From Antedon mediterranea (taxonomy: Eukaryota > Echinodermata > Crinoidea > Comatulida > Antedonidae), in the NCBI RefSeq assembly GCF_964355755.1, contig NC_092680.1, positions 17,647,001 to 17,711,000 of the forward strand: DNA of 64,000 bases, written 5' to 3'. The notes under the pieces were generated by a model. The model made no database searches. It saw only the letters and a list, made by a program, of their open reading frames with translations, and was not told where the DNA came from. Positions within the stretch are counted from its first letter, which is position 1, and each line of letters starts with the position of its first letter. The position numbers and the translations under genes are program-made. Below are positions 53,501 to 63,916 of this stretch, in pieces.

Positions 53501-55169
53501 CAGATGAGTAGGGGGTTACCCCGGTTTAGACACACACACAACCACTGTCGCACACATCCACTGGTCATAACTGGCTCATTGTGCAATGGGAACTGGACAG
53601 TTTTAGGTGTTTACCACCTGTTTGTCCCATCCTTCACTATGTTATGTCTAGTTCTTCGGATGTACATCTTAGTGAGGAGTAAATAAAAGAAAACATAGCA
53701 TCACTATGCGTAAAGATATATTATTATGAAGAACATAATGTTCAAGATACTGATATGTAATTTATTAAAATTTTTTCTTTTAACAGAAAAGGCGCCAATA
53801 TTCCAACAGGATCACCATTAGTGTATAATCAACATTTCTATTTACGTACATTACCAGGAGTTGGTGGTGATGTAAGTATAACAGGAATTAAATTACAATG
53901 CATTAGGTAATTGAACAATGAGTACATTGAAACAACCTATGTTGAAGAATTTTTGTTAAAATAAAGATATAACAAAGTAAAAAAAAAGAACTTTTCAGAA
54001 AAAATCAGCAGAGATGAATGAACGCCAGGCTTTTTATCTGGAGATAGTGGGTTCAAGTCCCACCAGAGAATTTTTAATATTTTCGCCAAGAGTTCTCAAT
54101 GTAATGAGCATCAGTCTAAAACCATCAAACTTTATGTGACAAAAAAATGTGATGTGTCCATATATGGACATAATGATGTCATATCACTATCATATTTAGG
54201 CACATTACAAACTAGTTGGATAGTTTAAGTGGTCTTTACAGTATTGTAAATCAAACTGAATAGCATGAGTGTAAGAACATATAATAATTGTTTTTTAGTT
54301 GATTATGAAGAGTGATATTGCAACATTCCAGTCGTCTGCTAAGAAATCTCGTAAGCAATTGCTGGAGTTTAGTGAAGATGATTCCTCGTACATAGGAGAA
54401 TGGAGGATTCTTTGCTTTAACCCACAATTAAGAATGGAGACCGAGGGTTTACCAGTACAGGTAAATACAAAAATAAGTAACATTTATAAAGTGCTGTGAT
54501 ACCGTAAACAGCCTGAAATACCCAAAAGAATTAATGGTAAAAAAATGCATTTGGTTCTTTAAAAATGCACACAAGCCAAGTGTCCTTCTGAGAAAATTGT
54601 TCTACCACCAGAACTATGGCCGAGGTAGCCAATATCTGGCTTTAATCTTTTAACAACTCAGCCACTAAAATCTCCTAGAAAAATTGTATACACACCATAC
54701 AAAACACTACAAAATAGATTTTGGAAGTGACTTGAATTGCTTGAGAGATTTACACTGACTGACAGAATAAAATACATTACTTTTCTTTCACAGGCAAATC
54801 AAAAGATAATTTTCAATCATTGTAAGACAAATCAAGATCTTTGTGTCATTTCAAATAAAATTGTTAGGTAAGGCTATGTTTTAATTTTTAATATTTTTGC
54901 ACACGACATGTCATACTTGAGCTAGTTACGAGCAAATCCAAAATGCTGCGGGTTCTTGAAATCATGTCTCATTGACATTATTTTTAATAATGAATTTTTC
55001 ATGTTTTATATCTAGAACTGCCTTTGGAGTAGACTACGAAGCAGTGGCATACACTGACCTTGATTCACATAAAGCGGAAAAACCCAATAACCATTGGATT
55101 ATGGTAACTGGTTCACCCAGTGAGCCGAGGACACCAGCTCAAATCCTGAAAGTCGGTGAAACACAGTAG
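50517..55169 (+). CDS. CFAP161: Cilia- and flagella-associated protein 161
   Basis: Seven exons, 50517-50585, 52719-52808, 53038-53282, 53787-53871, 54299-54460, 54794-54867 and 55016-55169, join in phase to 292 aa (human 301). CFAP161 is an axonemal microtubule inner protein. Matching segments are VRVGNWSEDICLEE at the N-terminus, LLIQKSSRLS, LSVTSDGLLHFGDVVMV, QHFYLR, the GEWRILCFNPQLRMETEGLP block, ANQKIIFNHCKTNQ, and the C-terminal AYTDLDSHKAEKPNNHWIMV followed by TG. All junctions are GT-AG; exon 3 uses GT|GTAAGC. Intron 1 carries a TAGGCCTA-rich patch and a MITE. Intron 4 carries another MITE, a tRNA-like arm and a 35-bp copy of the start of exon 1. No breaks were found. Confidence 0.96.
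50625..50790. repeat. CTAG/GGCC-rich low-complexity patch in CFAP161 intron 1
   Basis: Dense overlapping CTAGGC, TAGGCCTA, CTAGCTAGG and GGCCTAG words over about 165 bp, more GC-rich than the surrounding intron. Similar patches lie at 27680-27735 and 27845-27880 in GOLPH3 intron 1. No unit length is evident. Confidence 0.7.
51599..51900. mobile_element. MITE with ~45-bp inverted ends in CFAP161 intron 1
   Basis: The left end TTGCCAATTGTATGACCCAC and right end GTGGGTCATACAATTGACAA are inverted matches. Identity continues inward with CCCCCAGGAGAGATG on the left and CACCTCTCCCCAGG on the right. It is about 300 bp with no coding capacity. Confidence 0.85.
54013..54071 (+). other. tRNA-like sequence with intact T arm, probable tRNA-derived relic
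   Basis: GTGGGTTCAAGTCCCAC forms a perfect 5-bp T stem with a TTCAAGT loop. Just upstream, CCAGG-CTTTTTA-TCTGG forms a 5-bp stem with a 7-nt loop whose central triplet is TTT (Lys-type anticodon). The D arm and acceptor stem cannot be paired convincingly, so this looks like a decayed tRNA or tRNA-SINE head rather than a working gene. In CFAP161 intron 4. Confidence 0.45.
54111..54229. mobile_element. MITE, CTGTCTACACTATCAAACT family, copy 4 (degraded)
   Basis: CCATCAAACTTTATGTGACA and the right part ACAAACTAGTTGGATAGTTT match the family in reverse orientation. The terminal GTAGACAGAG bases are lost. In CFAP161 intron 4. Confidence 0.8.
54251..54285 (+). repeat. 35-bp copy of the CFAP161 start-codon region
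   Basis: TCAAACTGAATAGCATGAGT and the next 15 bases are identical to 50502-50536, which spans the end of the 5' UTR and the first seven codons. The copy ends 13 bases before the exon 5 acceptor. Confidence 0.95.
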
Positions 55170-55671
55170 AGGGCAGTCTTAATATAGAATATTTAATAAT
55201 AAAATTTTAGTAATTAAAACATTCTGATTGAATGACCAGATAAAAACTTATTTATGAAAAGCGATTTGGTTATCTTTTTATTGTTTTAATCGTATGGGAT
55301 CTGAATGAGGACTCATGGCACCTATATAGTAAAAATCAGGCTAGCTAAATCCTAGCTTTCTTTTGTTGGGGGAGAATAATCCCACCATCAGCCGCCACCA
55401 CTTTCACAACGCTTATTCTGTTTCACTACTTTTTTTGGAAAATAAGTTGGGTTATAATTAATGCTGTTGCAAAAGGTTTATATTTTGCAGTTATACCCTT
55501 TAATAGGAGGAAATGTATATGAACAATTACAGTGATGTAACATGTTTAGGCAAGCTTAAAATGTTTTAGTACCATTCCAATTGACATACACATTATTTAC
55601 AGTCACTTTGCACATGCTCGACTAAATAATTAAGCTTTAAAGATGAAATATGTTCCATGCTGTCTACCTTT

Positions 55672-56338
55672 AAACTAGGCTTTGCTTTACACAACTTTAG
55701 TGTGTACACAGTAGGTTGTATACCTTTATACAAGGCTTTGCCTTACACAACTTTAGTGTGTACACAGTAGGTTGTATACCTTTATACAAGGCTTTGCTTA
55801 ACATAACTTTAGTGTGTACACAGTAGGTTGTATACCTTTATACAAGGCTTTGCTTTACACAACTTTAGTGTGTACACAGTAGGTTGTATACCTTTATACA
55901 AGGCTTTGCTTTACACAACTTTAGTGTGTACACAGTAGGTTGTATACCTTTATACAAGGCTTTGCTTTACATAACCTTAGTGTGTACACAGTAGGTTGTA
56001 AACCTTTAAACAGGGCTTTGCCTTACACAACTTTAGTGTATACACAGTAGGTTGTATACCTTTATACAAGGCTTTGCTTTACACAACTTTAGTGTGTACA
56101 CAGTAGGTTGTATACCGTTAAACAGGGCTTTGCCTTACACAACTTTAGTGTGTACACAGTAGGTTGTATACCGTTAAACAGGGCTTTGCCTTAAACAACT
56201 TTAGTGTGTACACAGTAGGTTGTATACCGTTAAACAGAGCTTTGCCTTACACAACGTTAGTGTGTACACAGTAGGTAGTATACTATTATACCTTTATACA
56301 AGGCTTTGCTTCACATAACTTTAGTCTGTACACATTCA
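55672..56338. repeat. 56-bp minisatellite, about 12 copies, downstream of CFAP161
   Basis: The unit TTTGCTTTACACAACTTTAG continues with GTGTACACAGTAGGTTGTAT and ACCTTTATACAAGGC. Register is exactly 56 bp from 55681 (55681, 55737, 55793 and so on). Variants include CCTTTATACAAGG versus CGTTAAACAGGG, clustered in the right half. It begins about 500 bp after the CFAP161 stop, between the converging 3' ends of CFAP161 and the FASTK-domain gene. Confidence 0.95.
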
Positions 56339-57026
56339 GTCTTCTACTTTTATACTCATGGTTCATTTGCAAAATGAAAAAAAAATTCTCCCCAAAAAGT
56401 AAATGTTGTTACTCTTCCATTTGGACCTCCCCAAGCTATTCCATATTTTCACCAAAGACCAGCTAAGCAACAATATTCTTTCTAGTTCTTGAATAGAAAA
56501 ATTGTAAATATTGTACCATGTAATTATTGTAGTATTGTGGTAAATAAAATCAATTATACTGTATTGTGGAATATAGTTCTACAGTATATATATTGTCTCA
56601 GTTGTACATAATTTTTTCTCAACCATCTAATTTTAATATTCATCAAAGTTAGGCCAAATAACTTGACTAAACAGGTGTTAAATTTTCAAAGCCCATGTAA
56701 GTTAAATTTTTTCGAATCACACATTCAAAAACATGTCTAGAACTCCCACAGAGTCCATTAATAAATCATTATAAGTATAACATCTTTTCACAAATAATTT
56801 TATATATAATGCTACTTACGTTTTTAAAAACAAAATATACATAATTAATTCTGTAGGTGATATTGATTTCATGTACATATTAAACAAAACAAAAAATTAA
56901 TGTGCCATTAATATCGTTTTATAAATTTATTGATTCATCCCAGAATGTTATATACAGAAATTTTGCTTTCTGTTAAAATTCATGTAAAAGTACCATTTAA
57001 TTTTTACTGCTCTGTAGGCCACTGTC
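56339..57026. other. AT-rich region between the 56-bp minisatellite and the FASTK-domain gene
   Basis: No coding exon seen. It likely contains the 3' UTR of the minus-strand FASTK-domain gene. Confidence 0.5.
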
Positions 57027-60000
57027 TCAAACTTTGTCACATGATTCTAGTGATAAGGATAACTTGTTGATAAGGTAGTCCTCTTTTTCTTTGTCACTAT
57101 GCGATTCGCTCCATTCTTTAGTTTTTACCTACGTGAAAGGAAACACAATCATGAATCAACGAATAGGGTTACCGTATTAATTAAAAAGTTAGAAATATAG
57201 TTGCTATAAATAACTTATAAGTGTGACTGTAAAATATAAAAGCTATATATACATATTAAGTGATCATTTTTTATATTAACAAATAACATTTGTGTTATAT
57301 TATCTTTTTAGCTGTCTACACTATCAAACTAGTTTGACAAACAAGTGTGATGTGCTAAAATATGGTACTGATATTCCCAAATATGGTAGTGATATGACAT
57401 CATCATGTCCATATTTGGGTACATCACATTTTTTTGTGTCACAAAGTTTGATAATGTAGACAGAGCTTTAGAATCTGTGTCCGAGAATCACCCCATGATG
57501 GGGACATTATTTCTCTTTTAAGTTAACTACAGTATGTTCTGTAATATTAAATAATCACAAACAGGCACAAAATTAGACCTTTGCATTGTTCGCATGAGTT
57601 TACGGTTCGCATGTGCGAAGGTCACCCGGAGTAGGTTTTTTTCAAAATAATAAGTTAAATTAAGTCTTAGTCTTATTATGCGACATTTACCAGATTGTAG
57701 TTACGGTATGTCATGAGTCGATACAGACAAGTTTATGCAAATTGCGTAGGCCCATAGAAAAAATAATACATGAACCGTCGTTCAGTTGATCGTACAAAAG
57801 GATGCCGACAGAAGACCGTTTATATGCCATCATGAAACTGCAACACTGAGCTGCTCTACCTTCCACATGTCATACTCTGCCTGCGCATTCGCATGAGAAA
57901 GCTGGCTGGATCATGTTGAAAGCTGTAGTAGTATAGTAAATCCAGCCTAACCAACAATATCGGCTAGATGACTTTTTGTTGACATGAGCGAAAAAGATTT
58001 GTTTGCAGCTGATTTTTTTGTAATGATTCATAAATTTATCAGTTCAAATATCATTGATAAAATTAACATTGTTTATTTGCAAAACCGATTTTTACATCTC
58101 ACCTTTCACCATATTTACATGTGCCTGTAAACTGATTAAAACAAGCTATAAACTCGCTCTGTAAGCCAAGGGCCAGGGGCCTCTGATTGCCCCAGCTCTT
58201 GCCGTGTTGATATGCAACGCAAGTTATCAACGATCACGGTAATTGTCGTACAACAGTCATAATGAATCGCTGGATCCGCGGCGTCTGACACATGATTGTG
58301 CTCATACAGGGCGGGCATTTTAGCAATTAAAACTTGATGGTGTCAAAGGTTAAGTCAATGACAAACAACCCATGCATAGATCAGTGATAATTAGTAACAA
58401 TATAAGAATAGCTTTTGAAAATGACAACCATGTTATCATTATCATTTGATTCTATGTTTAATTCAATTTAGAGAATAATAAAAATAAATGTACTGTACTG
58501 AGTAAGGCTACGTACCTGTTTAACAGTATACCCTAGCTTTTGAAGATGTCTAACCTTCATCGCTTGTGAACCATGAGGTGTGTCAGAATCCTGAAGACAG
58601 TGGCTTTGAGAGATTAGGAGTACGGCCAACCTGAAACAATGGATTAAAGACATAACAGCACACCAGTACTAACACTGGATTAAAAGACATTTAAATCAAG
58701 TCAAATTCTTTATTCCCACGTGGGGCAATTTTAAAACTAGGAATGATTATAAATTATAAAGTACTGTACATAGTAACAAAGAGTAAAACTACAGTACCAC
58801 AGTATATGGGAGTGTTTGTAAAAAATGATGGAAAATGAACCTACTTAGTTGTTGGCTCTGATTCAGTGTTAGTCTCTCCACCAACTTTCATTGGTTGACC
58901 GTTTTTGTCCAACAGCATTTCTATGTCTGTAAATGAAAGGCTAATGATTATATAAATTTAACATAACATAGTATTTTATAATTTTCATTCAACAATTTAT
59001 CTAAATTATAAAAAAATAGTGTCATAACATTTTTTTAAGCTTTAATTTGTTACACAAATAAACTAGAACCAGATCAGTTTGGAAACGTAGAGTGAATCAT
59101 GTTGTTAAAGAAGTTTAATGAAGAATGGTATAAAAGTAGAGGTAGTAGGAATCAAGCACCCTATTCACACTTACGATTGGGTCTTGGGCTGGCCCAGAAT
59201 CGGGTCAAAATTAATTTTGTTGGGCCCAATCCAGCGTATTTACACTTGTTCCCTGAAGATTCATTGACTTCATTTTCTCATTGGTCACGGTACACTGGAT
59301 AAGCCGGCCTAGAGCTGGCCTAACTTTATAGAGTGTTTAAACTTAGCGATTTGCGACCCTGGGCTAGCCCAAATCGTAAGTGGAAAAGGGGTCTTAGATC
59401 TGCCGTCACTGTCTTTACCTGCAACTGTGCTAAAATAGCCAGCATGGTTGAGTATACAGTGCAACTTGACAAACTCTGGACCGCCAGTCAGTCTTTGCAG
59501 ACTCTCTGAAACTTCATTCACTTCAATCTTAAAATCTCTTGTAAAGGAATGTTCTTGCAATGTTCCATTGTGATATAAAGCATCCTAATAAAACAAATAA
59601 AAATAGTTGATATGTTTGAATGTTCCATAGTTCCATTACCCAAGTACTAATGTATGCTAATGTATGTTGTTACCTTAGTAAATAGTTTGTGACCACTGTA
59701 TTCAGGTTTGTCAATCTTTATACAGGTGCTGAGGAACTGTAGATGCTTCTCTACTCCAGGTGGTGATCTCTCTGTAAATGCAAATGTTATTGAACTCAAT
59801 TATTATTGGCTACTTCGTAGCTTTATGGGACACTCGGCTCGAAAAGGAAAGGCAACTTAATGTATCACTGCAGTATCATAGTCTGTTTGGAAGCCAATAT
59901 TATTGTTCATATTCTACTTTTGAAAGATTTTTTAAATTGGAGAATATTCACATTTAAATATGGGGAAATCGCCACTGCATACAAAAAAGGGTAAACATAA

Positions 60001-61623
60001 ACCCCTGCCTAAGTCTATTGTTAATGCACTCCTGTTTAAAATCTAATGGATCAGTTCCTGGAAGTCCAGAGTACAAAGCTGTAAAAAAGGTGTGCAAGAC
60101 ATTTTTCTATGCTGCAATGAATTTAAAAAGTTTGCATCATGCAAAATGTATATTTATAGGAATAAGATTTAAAAAACAATACTGTATTGGTGTATTACTG
60201 GATACTTACCAATGCAAAATTCCAGAAATTCTGGTTCATATAGAATATCAAGTAGGCTGTCATAGTACCTGTTGATGTAAGCGAGAGAGATGAGCGCCCT
60301 CAAGAACTGAAATGGAAATTGCTGACATTGCTGTTTGCGCTGAAGCATTAGGTCAACACACTTTTCAAAAAAAGTGTCTGCATCAGAAGGTTCGTAATTT
60401 AATCGTGTAAATGCCCTGAGCAACATCCAAGTGCTCTTGATACGAAGCTTTGTTGTTGTTTCTTCAACCACCCTCTTTGCCACACTGTCCATGAATGGTT
60501 GACTAAGAACTCTGAATCTAGACAATGCAAATGCATTGTGTGCTAGCATCTCTAATGTCATGTCTGAAAACTTCTCTGGCAAATGCTTGACTGCTACCTC
60601 TAGAAACTTGTGGTGGAAGAAATAACATCTTGATAAACTTCGAAGAACAACTGTTAAATCATGCGCAGAAATGTCTTGTATATTCCGGGACACACGGTCC
60701 CCAATTTGATACATTAATTTGTCATTATTGTCAACTTTTCCTTTACATTTTATAATCGCAGAGCAGATTATAATAACACCATTTAAAGACAGACTATCAA
60801 CATTATCCTCAATCAATTTCAAAATGTCATTTAAAAAAGGCATGGGGACATTTTGATATATACCGATATTGTAACAAAGTTGAAGAATGTTTGGTGTTGA
60901 GAGCTGGGTTACAACGTTTCTCATGACTGCCATCATCTTCAGATGATAACTTTGAGATCTGTAACCCGATACTAACCACCAATCTCCAACTAGGAAGATG
61001 TTGTTTAATGTCAACGTCTCTATTCTCTGAAGGCACTGTGATTCCACAATGTGAATATTCTTAATATCACATTTCATTCTATACAACAAGATAAGTGCAT
61101 CAATGAACAAGGCGTCCGACATCGAATTTAACTTCTCTACTAATAATGAAGAAACTTCACCTTGAGATGTTTTGCTGGTCAAGACATCATTGATGGTTAT
61201 CTCTTGCAAACCAATGTGTGCCATCAAGCCATTAAAGTCAATAACTTTAGAAAAATCTTCACTTTTATAATTCTTCTCTACGATCTTCATACTTGTGGAT
61301 AATGATGGAATATCATCAAGGAATTTTCTTCTAAATTGTGAAGCTTTGATTCCCAATATACCTGGCTCTATGTTTGTGTCATTTCCAGGAAAGGCAATAT
61401 TTAGTACGTGTTTAGCAGCATTACTTCGTTGAGTAACGTACACTCGTGATTTCCATTTCTTCTTCTGTTTCTTCCTAGCAGAAGTGGCAAGATTTTCCTT
61501 GACAACTGAAGTTTCTGCAACCTCTCCTGGGGGAAAAGAGGTTGATGATTTACAGTATGAGCCTAGCAGTATCTTGCAAGTGCTCACATGAAGTGGTCGC
61601 CTTCTTATTAATGTTGACAGCAT
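57027..61623 (-). CDS. FAST kinase domain-containing protein (mitochondrial RNA metabolism)
   Basis: Six coding exons on the minus strand (61623-60210, 59771-59674, 59584-59419, 58926-58845, 58630-58516, 57128-57027) join in phase to 658 aa. The start MLSTLIRRRPLHVSTCKI follows an untranslated acceptor (TTTCAG| at 61651), and the basic, Ser-rich N-terminus fits a mitochondrial targeting peptide. The middle is a series of helical repeats with FAST_1-like features (FLVGDWWL, LMYQIGDRVSRNIQDIS, LEMLAHNAFALSRF, LRAFTRLNYEP). The last three exons encode a RAP domain (LAVLLISQSHC, QAMKVRHLQKLGYTVKQV and KTKEWSE). FASTKD proteins bind and process mitochondrial mRNAs. Which of FASTKD1-5/TBRG4 is the ortholog cannot be decided by eye. 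MITEs occupy introns 3 and 5. Confidence 0.88.
57311..57466. mobile_element. MITE, CTGTCTACACTATCAAACT family, copy 5 (best preserved)
   Basis: The left end GCTGTCTACACTATCAAACT and inverted right end GTTTGATAATGTAGACAGAG plus C are well preserved. Perfect CCAAATATGG at 57377 and CCATATTTGG at 57409 flank TGACATCATCATG. In intron 5 of the FASTK-domain gene. Confidence 0.92.
59157..59399. mobile_element. MITE with CACTTACGATT inverted ends in FASTK-gene intron 3
   Basis: The left CACACTTACGATTGGGTCTT, GGGCTGGCCCAG is mirrored by the right CTGGGCTAGCCCAAATCGTA, AGTGG. It is about 240 bp with no coding capacity beyond chance frames. It ends about 20 bp before the donor end of exon 3 (59419). 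Confidence 0.8.
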
Positions 61624-62578
61624 TATTACAAGCCTCAGATGCACACTATTCTGAAATAGATTCAATATTAAAACTTTGTTATGTATAGTCATGCTTGTTG
61701 ATTATAATATGGATGTTTACACTTGGACCTATTCAAAGGAAGGACCATATGTCCAGCATCCTTTTTTTACTACTTTTATCTACAAATTGTCTACAGTGAC
61801 TAGAAATACTGTACGTATGACTGTCAGTGTCAGCCGTAAACCTGTACAAATATTCTGGCAATGGATTCTGATACTCTTACCTTTTGCCAAAGGGGAATTT
61901 TTTAATATTTAACAAACAAATAATGTGTTTGGAAATTTCTGGAAGGTGCCTTGCATCCATTGTTACTACACTATGCAGATGCCCAAGATAGTTTTTAAAA
62001 GCACCCCTTCTATAGCATGGCTATGCTTTTATAAATTCTCCCAAAGCCAAAACTTCTTCTTCAAGTTTGGACCTTTGTGGCCCACATAATAATAAAATAT
62101 TCACTCCTCATATCATTCATAAATACTAAGTTCTAAGATTTTGAGAAAAGGATGCAGAATAGGGGTCAAAATCTTCACCCTCTGTTCCTTTAATTAACTT
62201 CCAAAAGATAGTGTAACATTAATATTAATCAGTATATTTTAACCAAAATTAATTTAATTCCAAACAAAAAAATTGATTAGGCATAAATCTTATAAATTTT
62301 TTTTAATGATAATATGCAAATTTACTTTACTATACAACACATTTTAGATTGATAATAAAAAAAAACATATTTTTTAAATAATTGTTTCCCATCCCTGTTT
62401 GGTTGTTTATTATAGATATTCCATGTTCAGATTGATTATGTTAGGTTCACTCTGGTACGTTAAAATCACTTTGAAATACTCATTTACTAAAGTATTACGA
62501 CATAACTTGACCAATGTTCTTTAAGTTATTAAGAGGCATATGCATCTACATTGTATTGTAAAATTGCAGTTTTTTAAT
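61624..62578. other. Gap between TUBE1 stop and FASTK-domain gene start
   Basis: The genes are head-to-tail on the minus strand with 955 bp between. It includes an untranslated exon edge for the FASTK-domain gene (acceptor at 61651) and the TUBE1 3' UTR. No further gene seen. Confidence 0.55.
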
Positions 62579-63916
62579 TTAATCTGCAATAATAATAGGA
62601 GCTGCATTAGATGGTAAATTTCCAGTTTCTAAGTTAGTATAATCTTGTATCAGTGTTGATAAACTCTCAAGACTTTGAGAGAAGATTTCATTATCCATTC
62701 CATCGACGCTTGTGTAGTGGTGAATATGTGCTTTACGGCGGTACAACTTCACAAAGCGGTCTTTCAGATTTTGCATACTGTGGCGAATACAAGTGTTGTT
62801 AGAAAGCGCAACCAGAGCTTGTTGTTGTCCAACTGGTGCTACTGAACAAAGACCAGTTTTCCATCCATCCGTGTTCCAATGGATGAAGTTTAATGATGGT
62901 CTAAGACGGTCGATATTCCGTCTGAGATCAGATAGTTCTATTTTTCCACGGCACATTAAAGCGCATGACAAGTACATAGAGTTTCTGGGGTCTGCCTTAA
63001 TCATCTGGTGTTCCCTGAGGAAAACGTCAGTGAAGAGTTGATCTAGTCTCCTTAATGGCATACTAGATCCATCCTGAACAAGAGGAGTCTGGCTTGATAC
63101 CAAATAATGTAACTTTGGAAACGGAACAAGATTTGTTGTAATTTCATTTATATCCACATTGAGAGCTCCTTCAAAACGTGAAGAACTTGTAATATTCAAC
63201 AACATTTTTCCAACAATATCATTCATTGAATCGTACGGATTCTTGTCAGCTTTATCTTTTCCTTCCTTGCCAAATTTCATTGTTATATCCATAAGGGCTT
63301 GGTTCTCAAATGGCAAAACACAATCTGCATGTTCCGTTAACTGATTCATGGCAAGGACCGCATTATATGGTGACGTCACAACATCATCATCAGCTGATGG
63401 ATACACTGCGGTGACAAAACGATAGATATCTGGGTAATTATCTTGCAGCATGGACAGTATGGAAGTCCCAACACCAGATCCAGTTCCTCCTCCCATGGAA
63501 TGAAACAAGAAGAAGCATTGTAAACAATCGCACTGCTCAGCAGCACGGCGTACACATTCCTCAATTCGTTCTCTATACTGTGCACCAAAATGCAAATGCC
63601 CAGTAGCCCAATTGTTCCCAGCACCAGAAACATCGGTCAACAGTTGTTTCTGATCAAGGAGTTTTGCCAAAGGTCCTTTCAGTAACTGATTGATGACACC
63701 TTCTTCCATATCTACAAGCACAGCTCGAGCTTTTATGGATTCACTTAAATTATCTGATAAATTGCCTGATTTTGACTGCATAAAAAAGCTGTTCCAAGAG
63801 TCGTCCCTAGATCCACGTTTCCTATACTGAGCGTGTTCCTGTAATGCAAGGTCCCAGAATCGACATCCTATCTGGTTGCCACACTGCCCAACTTGTATCA
63901 CTATAGATTGTGTCAT
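62579..63916 (-). CDS. TUBE1: Epsilon-tubulin
   Basis: One uninterrupted frame of 445 aa on the minus strand, start MTQSIVIQVGQCGNQIGCRF, near the human 475. Epsilon-tubulin is needed for centriole triplet microtubules and works with delta-tubulin. Diagnostic features: the GTP loop HSMGGGTGSGVG, AVLVDMEEGVINQLLKGPL, SGAGNNWATGH, FRF-like VTAVYPSADDDVVTSPYN, RFEGALNVDINEITTNLVPF, DLRRNIDRLRPSLNFIHWN and C-terminal YRRKAHIHHY. It is shorter than human in the loop after ALMDITMKF, where human has a longer insert. The ATG at 63916 is chosen because TTTTACAG| just upstream is a good acceptor, so the upstream Met is in an intron. The coding region has no intron, unlike the human gene. Confidence 0.96.
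   Translation of the reverse strand: MTQSIVIQVGQCGNQIGCRFWDLALQEHAQYRKRGSRDDSWNSFFMQSKSGNLSDNLSESIKARAVLVDMEEGVINQLLKGPLAKLLDQKQLLTDVSGAGNNWATGHLHFGAQYRERIEECVRRAAEQCDCLQCFFLFHSMGGGTGSGVGTSILSMLQDNYPDIYRFVTAVYPSADDDVVTSPYNAVLAMNQLTEHADCVLPFENQALMDITMKFGKEGKDKADKNPYDSMNDIVGKMLLNITSSSRFEGALNVDINEITTNLVPFPKLHYLVSSQTPLVQDGSSMPLRRLDQLFTDVFLREHQMIKADPRNSMYLSCALMCRGKIELSDLRRNIDRLRPSLNFIHWNTDGWKTGLCSVAPVGQQQALVALSNNTCIRHSMQNLKDRFVKLYRRKAHIHHYTSVDGMDNEIFSQSLESLSTLIQDYTNLETGNLPSNAAPIIIAD

Noticed and set aside
60018-60275. Plus-strand open frame of 85 codons
   Set aside because: It mostly covers an intron and overlaps the end of a conserved minus-strand FASTK-domain exon; no family resemblance.
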